From assembly GCA_024345305.1 (NCBI GenBank), contig BRON01000002.1, positions 1,054,001 to 1,118,000 on the forward strand: a DNA stretch of 64,000 bases, in the 5' to 3' direction. Position numbers and translations under genes: made by a program. The DNA is from Mrakia gelida (Eukaryota > Basidiomycota > Tremellomycetes > Cystofilobasidiales > Mrakiaceae). The stretch's first letter is position 1, and every line of letters begins with the position of its first letter. Below the pieces are notes generated by a model that was given only the letters and a program-made list of their open reading frames with translations, was not told where the DNA came from and did not search any database. Shown here piece by piece: positions 1-12,000 of the stretch.

Positions 1-1206
1 AGGATAGGGGACCTACGATGTTGAGCAAGCCCATCCGATCGAGCAAACTTCTTATTGCAGCCGAGGCACTCGAAGGAGCTCGCTTGTTCAGGGACGTGGA
101 GTCGAGCGTGTCGTTTGCAGTCGTGTTGTCTAAGGAAGAACGGTAGAAGGGACAGGGTCAGCTTCTACGCTCGCTCAGAGGTGGATAGTAGACGCGACGA
201 GAGAGAGAGAAGAGGCAAGAGCTCACCTCGCGAAACCTCGTCCACAAACGTCGCACTTGAAGGGTCGTTCGTCGGCGTGAGATCGAAGGTGACCGTGGAG
301 GTTGTGAGATCTGTTCGAGAAAGCGACAAGAAACAGAAAGTGTTTCGAGATGAGTACAGTCTTCTCCTCTACCCTCTCCAGCACCCTCCCGACGTACTCC
401 CGTCCTCCAAAACGCAGATCGAGAGGAGCAAGAGCTCACCTAGTGAAGGTCGACCCACACCCTTCAATCGGGCACGAGAACCTCGCCTCCACCTTCCTCC
501 TAGTCATCCCCGCCTCCCTCGTTTTCTGAGTGGTGACCGCCTTCCCAGCCTTGGGTGAACTCCCCCCACTCGCATCGCTCCCTTCTCGATCTGATTCCCT
601 CGCTCTCTTGACAGCAGCGTTCATGCTCCCGTCTCCTCCTCCGTACGTTCCCTGCAACGCACTCGCATCGAGCAACCCACTCCCACTCGAGGAGGAGGAG
701 GAAGCTTCGAGACCTCCGTAGAGACCTAGGTTGCTGAGGAACTGAGCTGATTGGGCTGCTGAGAAGGAGTTGGAGTCTGTAGGGGAGGGTTGTTGGGAGG
801 AGGAGAGGTGGTGATCGTTATTGGCTGGAGTGGAAGGGTCGGATTCGTGACCTGCTGAGTATCCGCTGGGACTCCCTCCTCCTCCTCCTGCTGGTTGGGA
901 GGGTTGACCTGCTGAGGGTGAGCCTGTGAATCTTGCTAGAGGGTGAGTGAGACTTGCGAAGGAGGGTAGTCGTTGAAGTGCTGAGTTGGATGATTGAAGA
1001 TGGTGAGGATCCTTGAAAGGAGATTCGATGGTGTCGTCCCCTCCTCGGCCTCCCTCGTCGTCGTCGTCGTCCCCTTCCAGATGGCTAGTCCAAGTTCGAC
1101 GAGGATCAAAGTTGGATCCTACTCCAACCTCCAACGCTTCAGCGAGATCGTGAGCGGCGGAGGAGGAGCCGTCGTCCTCTCGCATAGACGATTCAATCGA
1201 GCACAT
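1..1206 (-). CDS. C2H2 zinc-finger transcription factor, Crz1-like (truncated by window start)
   Basis: Exons 1206..440, 310..227 and 129..<1 join in one frame. The first 240 residues are disordered and rich in Ser, Gly and Asp. Three zinc fingers follow: C245-x4-C250-x12-H263-x3-H267, then C275-x2-C278-x12-H291-x3-H295, then C305-x2-C308-x12-H321, where the window ends. Finger 2 carries FARQHDCKRH, and the linker before it reads HADERPF, as in calcineurin-responsive Crz1 and related fungal factors such as Swi5/Ace2. The family acts in the nucleus as sequence-specific DNA-binding regulators. The start is the first ATG of exon 1; the frame stays open upstream of it but holds no nearer ATG. A calcium/calcineurin role is only inferred from finger similarity. 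The C-terminus lies outside the window. Confidence 0.75.
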
Positions 1207-1806
1207 GTCGAGCGAGGAGCTGAGCGAGGAGGAGGGAAGGAAGGAAGCGAGCAAGGAAACGAGAATTTGAGTTAGCTTTTCGCTCCCTCTTCCAGTGCGC
1301 CAACTATGTCTCCCTGAGAGCGTGGCTGTACAAGAGAGGAGAAGGGAAAGAGGGAGGAATGCTCACGGAAACAAACGGAGAAGGAAGGGAATCCGGTGAG
1401 CTCGACGTTGGAGGGCTGTGAGAGAAACTGCAACAGCCTCGTTTTCTTCCCCCTCCCCGCGGAGCAAGCAGAGAAAAAATGTCACCACTCCCAAAACAGA
1501 TTTCGTTTCTCAAGTTCCGAGTGGTCACCAGTACATGATGAGAGACAAGAGTTCGTATCAGTTCGTAAACGGAGAAAAATTGCGAGACTATAAAGAGACT
1601 CCCTCGTTCGTCGCTCCTCCCCTGCGACCCAACCGCGTCCCCTCCCTTCCCTTCCACGATGTCTCTCCCTTCCCATGTCATTCAGCCCAAACCGAGAAGA
1701 CTCTCATTCGACACCTGCAAAGAACGAAGCAAGCGAACAAAAGTGTCAGCATCGTCTCTCTCCCTCTCCTCCAAACGCGTCCAAAGTTCTCTCGAAACTC
1801 ATTCGT
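1207..1806. other. Intergenic region upstream of the zinc-finger gene
   Basis: It lies between the start of the zinc-finger gene and the stop of the next minus-strand gene. It holds long CT/GA-biased runs and no ORF with coding-like codon use or a consistent exon chain. It presumably carries the zinc-finger promoter and the neighbour's 3' UTR. Confidence 0.4.
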
Positions 1807-4800
1807 TCAAACCGTCCACCCGGGCTCCTCGTTCGTCTCCTTCTCCCTCTCCAACAGCGGATCCAACTTGGACTTGATCGCCTCCTCGGTTGCCATCTCG
1901 GGACACTTCGAACCGAGGAGGATCTCGAGGACGCGAGAGGGAGCGGACGCGAGGGGGATCATGGTCGACCTGAGACGCGAACGAAGCGAAGGGTTCGAGT
2001 CAGTTTTATCGAAACGCACGAAGAGGGTGGAGAGAGAGAAAGAGAGCGGTGGTACTCACTCGTCGTCAGGATTTCGAGGTTTGTCTTGAACGTTGCTCGT
2101 CTGAAGAAGCAAGAAGGAAGATCGAGCGAAGAGGGAGAACGAACGAGAAGAGGTCAGTTTCTCGTCGAACGAACGAACGAAAATGAGAACGACGACGACG
2201 AAGATGTAGAGCCACTCACAAAGATGTACCCCGTCTCCTTCCCACAATGGCGAACCCACTCCTCGAACTCGAACTCGAGCGTGTTCCTGCTCGAAACGAA
2301 GGAAACGAGATCGGGTCAGCGACGCGTCTCCCTTCCCTTCTCCTCCTCGACTCAACGGAGCAAAACCCTCGCACTCACCTCTCTCCCTCCTCCTCCGAAA
2401 GGAAAATCGGCGCTGGCGTCTGAGGTGCTCCCATCCCTGATCCGTTCATCACACCGAACCCTCCTCCTCCTCCTCCCTGAGCCATCGCCCCCCTCTGCTG
2501 CTGCTGCTCCAAGATCCCCATCCCTGCGCCCCTCCTCCTCCTCAGCTCCTCCTCCGCCATCAGCTTCAGCTCCATCAACCTCTCCGGGTTTTTGGGACAC
2601 GAAGGCGAATGAGCGAATCCTCCACAGCAAGGATGGACGAGACGTCCGCGAGGAGGATGCTGTTGCTGTTGTTCGTGCTGGTGCTGCCGAAGGAATTCCT
2701 GCGCTTGTTGAGCTTTCTGGCGATTGGCGAGGTGCTTCTCTGCTGCTACTTGATCGAGGAACTCTTGTTCGGCTGGCGTTCGAGCTGGAGGTGGGGGCAT
2801 CTGTTGTTGTTGTTGGCGGAGAGCGACGGCAGCGGCGTTTCGATCCCTGGCGGAGACGGTAGGGGGGAGGTTGGAGGAGAGGGAGCGAGTGAAGGTGGTG
2901 TTGGGTTCCGGGATGAAACGAGGAGGGTAGGCGGCCCTGTCTTGACGAGTAGGCTCCTGCGACGTCCACTCCGGCGACCACTGAGGTCCGTTTCCGGTGG
3001 ACGAACCCTGAGACGTGGACGAGGGACCTCCGACGGGAGATCGTACTGAAGGAGATTGGACGCTGAAGTTGGGCTGATGGGCGAGGGAGAGGGGGTTTGG
3101 ATTGGGGTTGGGTGGACGTCGAGCTCCCGACGCGCGGGCTGGGTCGATCGGCTGGTGGGAGGGAACGACGCTGGTTGAAGGGTGGAAGGGGACGACGGGA
3201 GAGGTGGATGCGGAAGATGGACGAGAGGTGGGACGAGGATTGGAGGTGGAATGAGCGCCGTCGCCGTTGAGGGTCAGAGTTGGACGAGGGGCTGGAGGAG
3301 GAGAGGACGAGGTGAGGTCGATCATCTCTGGTGGAGGGTACTCGCATCCGAATCCGGCGGGAGGTTCGTCGGTGGGGGAGAAGGAGAGGTTTTCTGCGTA
3401 CGAAAAAGCAAGACAAGAACGCGCGTCAAAGATCAAACGCGAAGTCGAAGACGGAGAGAAGAAGAAGAAGAATCGACTCACGGATGACGGTCGCGTATCG
3501 TTCGACGCACTGGGAACAGATCACGAGGAGGTCGCACACGGTTCCGTGAGTGACGCACTGACAGGAAGAAATGCAGAAAAGACGTGACGAAAAGTCAGCC
3601 CGAGGAGCAAGAAACGCGTCCGAGTCGCGTCGAAGAGGAGCAAAGCGCACAGCGAGACAGGTCTTCCTCTCGGGTGTTCTCGTGTAGCCGTAGGAAGCCA
3701 TCGCAGCCACAGGAGAGAACTCTGGTGCTCGAGATCCGGATCCATTCGATTTGAGGGGAGGGCGACGATGTAACGCGGCGACAGGAGAAGTAGAGCCTCC
3801 GTTCGACATCGATCCGTTCGAGTCGATCCTCGACAAAAGAATCCCTCCTGAGTCTCGACGAGCTGCTGATGGAGGGTTCTGAACTCCTGAAGGCACGGCA
3901 GGATGTTTCCTGCGATGAGAGTCGGAAGCAAGAAGCTAGGTCAGCTTCGAGGGAGAGAGACGAACGGCGGAGGAGGTCAGAGGAGATGGGAAGGCGAGAA
4001 GGAGAGACGTACCGTGGAGGGAGAGGGAACGGTCCCGTGGGTCCGAACATCTGCCGATATAGCTCTTCATAATTGACAGATCCCCTGTAGTGATGACCGC
4101 CTCAGTCTCGACGAGATGGCGAAGAGAGCTGATCTCGGCGCGAGAGGCGAAAGGAGGGAACGGAACTCACCAGACGTAGAGCGTGACCTCCGTGGCGTCT
4201 CTGGGGATGGTACCTCTCGAGACCAAGCCTGCCCACTCCTCAGCATTGGAAGCTTGTTTACTCTGATTGACCGTGAAGGGGAATACGAGCACATGAGACG
4301 TCAGTCAACGGCGAGGAGCGCGCGTTGGCCAAACGAGAGCGAGCGAGGGACCGTTTCCTGGGACTGACCCAGTGCGCTGTCGATTTAGGAGGAACAGCCT
4401 CCTCCGCACACCTCTTGAGCGGGCCCAAGAAGTCCGTCGCGTTGATTGAAAGACCAGTCGCGAGGAAGAGAGCAGCGACGAGAGTGAGGTCGACACCTTG
4501 CAAAGGGATCCAGAAGCGGTCGAGGAGGTAGATAGCTGATATCTTCTGTCCGTTTGCGAAGGTCTTATCGACGGAGTCTCCGTCCATAGGAGGTTGGTCG
4601 GGGTTGAGTTGAATGGGCTTGTTGGCGAACTGGTTTATCGAGAGGGAGACGAGTCGAGGTCAGCTCGTCTCCTCCTTGGCTCAGCTTCGGCCTGCAGAGA
4701 ACGCAATGGAGGGTGGGCTCACGTCGAGGAATTCGGCACATAGACGTCTGTGAATCTCAGCCTCACCCATGTTGGTGAAAGGAGCGGAGAATTTGTGAGG

Positions 4801-5173
4801 GGGGGAGATCTGAAAGAGAAGAAGGGAAGGAAGGAATCGGAGGTCAGCTCGAGCTCTTTCCTTCCCTCCTTCCTTTCCTTCCTCTCCTTCTATCTTCAGC
4901 CTCGACCGCTCTCCAGGGCCACATAGACCTCCATACCAGCCTATTTATTATCCTTGAAGCAACGTCCCGTAACGAGGTACTCACGTTGGGCTGCTGTCCA
5001 CCACTCGCTCGTCGCCTGTCTCCGTTCGCCTGCTGCTGTTGACCTCCAACTCCATTCGAGGCTGGAATCCCTCCTCCTGCACTCCTAGGCTGAGAGATTC
5101 GTTGATCCTGCTGCTGAGATTGCTGTTGTTGATGCTGGAGGGAGGACGAGGAAGAAGGAGCGCTGGAGGACAT
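1807..5173 (-). CDS. Unrecognised multi-exon protein with a central Cys-rich segment (about 773 aa)
   Basis: Eleven exons chain in frame: 5173..4985, 4809..4723, 4629..4369, 4262..4171, 4084..4013, 3909..3651, 3557..3482, 3393..2379, 2286..2220, 2100..2060 and 1969..1807. Summed length is 2322 nt, a multiple of three. Order of parts: a Gln/Ser-rich N-terminus; a structured block of about 230 residues rich in hydrophobic and acidic positions (GEAEIHRRLCAEFLD, YLLDRFWIPLQGVDL, NYEELYRQMFGP); a Ser/Gly spacer; a segment with CLAC, then a single Cys and later CSQC, which could bind zinc; a long Pro/Ser/Gln-rich tail; and a short acidic/aromatic patch (EFEFEEWVRHCG). I do not recognise the family. 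It has no signal peptide and no clear membrane segment, so a soluble protein is likely. The exon chain is well supported; any function is unknown. Confidence 0.65.
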
Positions 5174-5658
5174 GTCCGGAGGATGGGAAGGGGAGGTGAC
5201 GAAGGTGAACGGAGAGCGAAGGAAGGAAGGGAAGAAGGTCGAACGACGGTTTAAAAGTCTTCCTCGAGGATCCTGGAAGAAGTTGGGAGGGTGAAGGATG
5301 AGACCTCCTAAGCCTTTTGAAGGGCGAAAAGTCGGCGGGGAGGGGAGCTGGACGTTCAGAAGCAGAGGGAAGGCAGGAGGAGGTCGGAAGCTCAGCTCGT
5401 TCTCTCTTCTCCCCGAGGTGGCCGCCTCGTCAGCGCCACGGAAGCAGATTTTCCCTCGGATCTCGTGTGATCTGTTTTTGGTTCGCCTTTTCTTTCGAAC
5501 CCTTTCTTCGCGAAGAACAGAAGATCCGTTTCTTCCGCTGCCCTTCGATCTTGAGGAGACGCGACGACGGCTCTGCCCTCTCTCTCTCGCTAGCGGCTCG
5601 TAGGAAACGTTACTCCGCATCATAGATCACGTCTAATCCAAGCCCCAAATCCACGAAT
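5174..5658. other. Intergenic region upstream of the unrecognised gene
   Basis: It separates two minus-strand genes and should contain the promoter of the downstream one and the 3' UTR of the carnosine methyltransferase gene. A reading frame runs on upstream of the chosen ATG at 5173, but its composition is basic and unlike coding sequence here. Confidence 0.4.
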
Positions 5659-7941
5659 CTAGAACTTCGTAGCAGTCCAGAACGAAGTCTATCGTTTCAA
5701 ACCCCAACCCAACGCAAAGTCAGCGAACGAACGAAGAACGAGAATCAAGTCGAGTCGAGTAAGAAGGGAAAACGGACCTGGTACTCGTACTTCAGCATCC
5801 CACCCGATCCCGTGTAGGTAGTAGGGATCGTTTTCTCCTCCTGAACAAGAAAAGCGGACGTTCGAGGCGAAGGTCAGGCAACGAGACGAGAAAGAGATTC
5901 GAGGAATGGTTGACGCACCTTAATCACAAATCCGATCTCAGCACAGAGAGCCTTGACCTCGTCGAGACTGAGCTCGACGGAGGGGTCGTTGGTCGAGTTG
6001 TTCTCGAAGCTGGTAGAAACGCGAAGGAGGCAGCGGTCAGCGAAAGAGGAAAGGGAGAGACGAGAGAGAAAGCGCGACGAGAAGGACTCACTGCCAAAGC
6101 AAAGGACCGAGGTTGATCCAGACCCCACCTTCCTTGAGGACCTGGTAGATGACGTTCAGGTAGTCGATGATGTTCTTGGCGGTGTCGATGAAGAAGCAGG
6201 TGATCACGGCTGGTAGACGAGCGAACGAGGGAAGACGAAAAAAAAAGCAATGGTCAGCGACGCGTCTCGTCTCGTTCCTCGTTTCTCTTCTCGAAATCGG
6301 GACCGACTCACCATCCCACTCCTCATCCTCATCCTCATCTCCATACACATCCAAAAAGTCTCCCGCAACCAAACTGAAGTTGGATCCTTTAGGCAGAACA
6401 GCGGGGTTAACGTCTGGGATCTTGACGGCTCGAAGCATGTGCTCGGTGGAGGTTTGGTTGGAGAACGAGTGGATGTAAGGGTGGATGGTGTAAGACTCGA
6501 GGGAGGTGGTACGGTTGAGCATGAAGAAGGAGGAGAGGAGCATGTAGTAGGAGAACTCGTTTCCTTGGGAGGAGTAGCCTGGCGAGGGGAGGGAGGGGGT
6601 GAAAGGTCAGAAAGGGAGATAGAGGGAGAGGAACGAGGGCAACGGGGCAAACGAACCCTCAAGAGCGATGTCGTAAGCGAGTCGGCCGAGTCCTGCTCCG
6701 GGGGTGAGGACCTTGAGGGTTCGCCTGTGGAAACGAACGATAGAAAGGGGACGAGAGTCAGCAAGAGGCGAGTCGAACCGAACGCGCGACTTCTTCTCCA
6801 TCGGATCGGACTGAGACTCACTTCTCCTCCAGGGGAACATCCTTGTAATGCTCGTTAAGGGCAGCGATCAGAGGAACGTAGGCTGAGTCTCGCTCGGGCT
6901 TTCCCTGTGAGTCGCGAACGAAGATCGAGAGACGGGGATCAGCTCCCGTTCAAAGAGTCTTGTCTCTCTGACGGCTTCGACTTCGAAGGAGATGATAGAC
7001 GACGAAGATCGGGACTCACCTCAACACTCCAGTCCCGAACGAACTGCTTCAGTGTAGACCTGAAGTTGAAGAACGAGGTTGGAGACGCGTGTCAGCTTCA
7101 GCCATCGTCGAAGTCGACTTTCGCTCCTCGAGAAACTTCCGACTCACCTGAGCTTATCCATATCGAAGTCCGAAGGCTTAGGTCCAGCGTTGAAAGCCGC
7201 CTTGGACTTGGACTTGAAGATGTTGTCCGTAGGAGGCGAAGCAGGAGCAGCGTCGTGGGAGTGAGAGTGAGAGTGCGAATGGTCGTGCGAGTCGTGGTCG
7301 TGAGAGTGTCCGGCGTGAGGGGGGTTGGGATCCGAAGTGTCGAGGTCTTCGTAGTACGCCTCGAGGTCTGATCAGAAGACAAAGCGAGAAGGAAAGAAGG
7401 GTTGAGCGAGGAAAGAACGAACGAGAAAGGGTCGAGAGCAGGGGAGGGAAGGGAACGGTGCGAGCTCACCTTCGTCCTCGTCTCCGTCGTCTCCCTCGCA
7501 CACATCGAAGGGGTGAGGCTTGTCCTTCTCGTCGACCACGACAGCAGCCTTCTCCTCCTCCTCTTCCTCATCCTCATCGTCCTCAGGGAAGATACCCTTC
7601 CCAGTGGTGTCTGCGATCTCTCGAAGGAAGTTTCCGTTGATCACGATGGCCTCGTCGACCTTCCTGAGCTTGTCCCTGTATCCGAGGTTGGTGAGGATGT
7701 CCTGGTGAGTCTTGGAGAGGGAGAGGAAGTCCTTGCGACGACGGTTGTTGGCTGAAGACGAATGAGCTTCGTAGTAGTAGAAGCTCTTGAGGGTCTTGTC
7801 GAAGGCCTCCTTCTCCAACTTGTTCGCCGCTAACTCCTCGGCAGAAGGAGGGGGTCTGTCGTGTCCTGAGCATTCCTGACCTCCGTGCGAGTGTCCGTGA
7901 GAGTGACTAGCGTCCTCGTGCGAGTGAGAGTGACCAGACAT
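5659..7941 (-). CDS. CARNMT1: Carnosine N-methyltransferase (N2227 family) with His-rich tracts
   Basis: Family members transfer a methyl group from S-adenosylmethionine to carnosine or related His-containing peptides. The spliced product shows the N2227 signatures in order: an N-terminal helical region (FYYYEAHSSS, DILTNLGYRDKLR), KPERDSAYVPLI, the SAM-binding motif LTPGAGLGRLAYD, GNEFSYYMLLSSFFMLN, SLVAGDFLDVYG, VITCFFIDTAKNIIDYL, VWINLGPLLW, and the end TSFWTATKF then TAG. At least eight introns are cut by GTGAGT-type donors. Residues 1-28 are packed with His-Ser-His, and a second His/Asp/Ser tract lies just after the DLEAYYEDL segment; these are not part of the catalytic fold and look metal-binding. 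The start is the ATG at 7941, giving MSGHSHSH; a longer frame would need a non-ATG start. The start sits 110 bp from divergent DAD3. Confidence 0.92.
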
Positions 7942-8051
7942 AGTCGAAGACAAAGGAGGAGGAAGTGGTTGGCAGGCAGAAGAAGGGAAGGAGGAGCGAA
8001 AAGGGCGAGCTCGAAAGAAAGCTCCTTCCCTTCCGCTGCCCGCTAACGGCC
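7942..8051. promoter_or_regulatory. Divergent promoter, carnosine methyltransferase / DAD3
   Basis: Only 110 bp separate the two opposed start codons, so both promoters and 5' UTRs must overlap here. The sequence is purine-rich on the plus strand; no clear TATA element is seen. Confidence 0.5.
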
Positions 8052-8644
8052 ATGTCTTCCTCCATCCAAACAGAGAATCCTTAGTGAGTCGACTCTCTTT
8101 CGACTCGAAGAGCTCGAGCTGATGACTATCTTCCGTTTGTCCAGCGCTTTGAACCCTTCTTTCTCAACTCTCGAGTCTCAAGTGCTCTGGGAATACGCGA
8201 AGCTCTCTCAGCACCTCAAAACCGTGGGCTCACCTCCCTCACCTTCCTTCTCCTCCTACTCCGTCTAATCCTCTTCTCCGGTTCTCCTCTACAGCTCAAG
8301 AACCTCAAGAATCAACCTATCCAACCTCACGAGCAGCTCTTGGCGACTCTGCGGAATCTGGAGAAGCAGATGGGTCTCGTTTTGACCTTAGTTCGTTTCC
8401 TCCTCCTTGACCTCGCTCCCTTCTTCTCCTTCTCCCATCCTGACCTGCTTCTTCTTTCCACTCTTCACTCTCGCAGTACAAAGCCTCCGTGTGGGCTACG
8501 ATTGTGGATACCGAGCAGGAGATGAACGCTGATCGAGAGGAGGAGGCTTCGCGTCGTTATCAACAAGGAGGCCAGGAGGATGGAATGAGCGAGGGAGATC
8601 GAACCGTCCAGGAAGGAGACGAGTTCAGAGCCTGGGGGATCTAG
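8052..8644 (+). CDS. DAD3: DASH/Dam1 kinetochore complex subunit Dad3 (124 aa)
   Basis: Four exons, 8052..8083, 8145..8223, 8295..8390 and 8477..8644, give 375 nt in frame. The product begins MSSSIQTENPY and has LNPSFSTLESQVLWEYAKL, then a Leu-rich helix, PHEQLLATLRNLEKQMGLV and LYKASVWATIV, matching the small helical Dad3 fold. Dad3 is one of ten DASH subunits that ring kinetochore microtubules and couple chromosomes to depolymerising ends in the nucleus. The core fills about residues 12-85; the remainder is a polar, acidic tail rich in Gln, Glu and Gly that looks like an extension. The second intron has a less common GTGGGC donor and the third a GTTCGT donor, but frame and homology support both. 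Confidence 0.85.
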
Positions 8645-9054
8645 ACAGGCAGGTCTTGGTGTGTTACTTGACGATCTTTACGACCCTCCCTTCTTATTCA
8701 TGTTCTATCTATTATTCGATTGGAAGGAGGATGGAGAGGGAACGGAGGAGGAACGCGACTGCTCTTTGATTCGCGTCGAGCTCAACAACACCTCCTCCTC
8801 CTTTCTCGAACTCTCCTCCCAACTACTTCGACGGCTTTCCTGCCCTTGCTCGCTCTGTCTTCTTCAACAAGCTAGAGCAAGGCCTCAAATCATGACAAGG
8901 TAAGCTCCCTCGCTGCTGAACTTTCTTTGAGCTCGAACCCCTCCCTTCCAGGCACCCCGACCCCCTCTTCGTTCGTGAGCTTCGATCCCTTCTGACCTCC
9001 CTCCTTCCTTCTTTCCCTTCAACGTCCAGCACCCCTCCCCTCTCTCACCCCTCG
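8645..9054. other. Intergenic region, DAD3 3' side and CLC promoter
   Basis: It lies between two plus-strand genes. It is AT-richer just after the DAD3 stop, which suits a 3' UTR, then becomes CT-rich toward the CLC start. A possible 5' UTR intron of the CLC gene cannot be excluded, because a GTAAGCTC and a later AG occur at 8900-9030. Confidence 0.35.
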
Positions 9055-12000
9055 ATGAACCCTCCTCTCACCCCCCGCTCCATCCTCCGTCAACATCAAC
9101 ACTCTCTCCCAGCTCACCAGCTCTCCTCCTCCGTCTCCTCCATCACCTCCACCGAAGGAGCCAACACCCTCGACCCTCCTTCCTCCTCCCATCACAACCT
9201 CTCCTCAGAAGACGAAGGAGACGACGAGCGCGACTCCTTGCTCGTCCCACCCCAAAGCCCCTTCGGTGGTCATCAAGCCAACCTTCATCAATCCTTCACC
9301 TCTACAGCGTCAACCTCAACGTCCAACGGAGGAGGAGGAGGATCCCTGGCTCGTCCTCCTCATCCAGCTCGTCGACCCACCTCCCTCTCCTTCACCACCG
9401 CTCCCTCGACGACTCGGCCTTCAGGACCTCGTCGAACTCAGACTTCGGATTCTCTTGGAGGAGATGGCGGCTATGGTACGTTTGGGAGTCCTAGCACTTC
9501 TGGTGGGACGAGCAGGAGGAGGACGTGGCTTGGCGGAGGAGGAGGAGGAGGGAGCTCAAGAGAGGGAGGAGGAGGAGAGTCAAGGGCGGACAGGATCAAG
9601 AGGAGGTTGGAGGTTACGGCTAGTGTGGTTGGACTGAGGAAGGCTATCTCGTACGATGATGTAAGTCGATTCTTCACGACTTTGGATCTTGACGAGCGAG
9701 GCAGGCAGGCGAGAGGGAAGAGGGACGTGTGTGTGTTGAGCTTCGAGCTTCGACAGCTCCCGAGTTTCTGAGCTGACAACTCCTCTCGTTCTGATTTCCT
9801 TTTTGGGTACTGATAGGGCTTCGACGTCTCCGAGGCAGAAGACGAAGGTGGCAGAGCCAACGGGAACAGGACTTGGTATTCTTCTTTTGTTTCGATCGGT
9901 GCGTCGTCCCTCCCCTGCCTCCTCGCTCCCGACGCAAGCGACCGAGCTGACCCTCTTCGCTCGTTTGCGACTTTGGGTGTGAACAGACTGGATCCACGAC
10001 CAAATCAAGGATTCCTCCCGAGTTCGTCGCCTTCACTCAGCAGCTCGTCGTTCCCATCGAGGCAAGATCGCTCTCTTCCTGGATCGGTCGCAGGGCTGGT
10101 TGATTTGCACGATCGTAGGGGTGTTGACCGCTATTGTTGCGTTCTTGATCGTCAGAGGTGAGTTTGCTCGCTCTGTAGAGAGCGCTTGGTGGTGATGAAG
10201 GGAGGTGAGGGAGGGAAGCGAAGCTGACTTGATGGGACGCGACGTTTGGGACAGGCGAGGGATGGCTCTTCGATTTGAAGGACGGCTACTGTGCGAAGGA
10301 AGGAGGTGGAGGCTGGAGACTGTCGAGAGGGTTCTGCTGTAGAGGGGTGGAGGGAGTTGTGGGTGAGATTGACGGACAGGTTTGGGGGAGGACAAGTTGG
10401 GTCGCGTCGAGGTGAGTTCGAGCTTTCGTCGCGTCTGCCCTCGCTGAAAGCTGACTCGTGCTTCAACGTGCCCGCTCGCTGCAGCTCTTCGAACTTCTCA
10501 GCACCCGAGGAGGAGTCCTGCGCCGATTGGAGGACCTGGGACTCGGTCATCGGTCCTTACGTCGATGGTCAGTTTCAGTCGCGTTCCTTCTCTCTCTCTT
10601 TGGTTCCCTTTGCTGACGTCCCCGTTTCTCCACAGGACCCAACCAAGCCTGGATCCCTCTCGAACGATACATGGTCGAGTACCTTGCCTACATCATCGTC
10701 TCCCTCGCACTCGCTACGACCTCGTCCTTCCTTACCATCAAACTCTCGAAATCGACGGATCACGAAACCAAGAAGAACGTTGTCGTCGCCGTTCAGGAAG
10801 GTCTGCCCTCGGAGGATAATCTGGAGAAGGAGCCAATCGCGCCGAGGAAGGTCATGTACTTTGTGAGTTGAGAACGAAACGAAGCGGAAACGAACGAAGT
10901 CGCGTCGAGGGGAGTTGACAAGGACGCGTGGGAGCTGACCCTCCCCTTCGCTCTCGCTTTCTTCTGCGCTTTCGCCTTTTCCTTTCGCATAGGCTGCAGG
11001 ATCTGGAATCCCCGAAGTCAAGACCGTCCTCTCTGGTTTCGTCATCCACGGCTACCTCGGAGGCTGGACGCTCTTCACGAAGGCTGTGGGACTTACGCTT
11101 TCCGTCGCAAGTGGTTTGAACCTCGGGAAGGAAGGTCCAATGGTTCACATCGCCTCTTGCATCGGGAACATGGTCTCTCGAGTGTTCGTGAAGTACGAGA
11201 CGAACGAGGCGAAGCGTCGAGAGATTCTGAGCGCTGCTTGTGCTGGTGAGTCGAGCCCGCTTCGTCCTCCCTTGGTCTCGTTCTCGCCCTTCGCGAACGT
11301 CCGCACCGTCGACTGACTCTCTGGACTTCTTTCTTCACAAATCAGCTGGTGTCGCCGTCGCTTTCGGAGCTCCCATCGGAGGAGTACTCTTCTCCCTCGA
11401 GGAGGTCTCGACGTTCTTCCCTCCCAAGGTCCTCTGGCGTTCATTCTGGGCTGCGATGGTCGCTACTGCTACTCTGAAGGCCATGAATCCGTTTGGGACG
11501 GGAAAGGTTCGTTCGGTGATCTTCCTCCTTCGACGACAGCTCGCGTCCTTCGAAGCGCTGACCGTTCTCTTCGTCTCTTTCAGATCGTTCTCTTCCAAGT
11601 CTCGTACGACAACGACTGGAGATTCTGGGAGCTTCCGGTCTTTGTTTTGATCGGAGTCTTGATGGTGAGTGCATCGATATTGCTCGCTTCGCTCGGTAGA
11701 AGGGAGAGGAGGCGAGGAAGAGGACGAGGACGAGACGACTGACGCGACGCACCTCCCTCTCTTCCTGTTTCTTCTCTCGCGAGCAGGGAATCTACGGTGC
11801 TCTGTTCGCTAAGCTGAACATCCGATGGGCAAAGCACGTTCGAAACGGTACATGGCTCAAGACTCATCCCATCACGGAGGTCGCACTCGTTCGTCTCTTC
11901 TTCGACGCTTCGATTCGTCCCCGTCGCTGACTCGACTTCTCTCTTCTGACTCTCTCAGGTCACTCTCCTCACTGGACTTCTCTCTTTCCTCAACCCATAC

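Noticed and set aside
1207..1254. Upstream extension of the zinc-finger protein
   Set aside because: The frame stays open but has no ATG; the ATG at 1206 was used.
2352..3416. Second long minus-strand frame inside the unrecognised gene
   Set aside because: Its Arg/Ser/Pro-rich translation is a shadow of the true exon at 3393..2379, and its first codon is not part of a consistent exon chain.
7942..7953. Extension of the carnosine methyltransferase by four codons
   Set aside because: It would start at TTG; the ATG at 7941 gives a natural start and fits the divergent spacing to DAD3.
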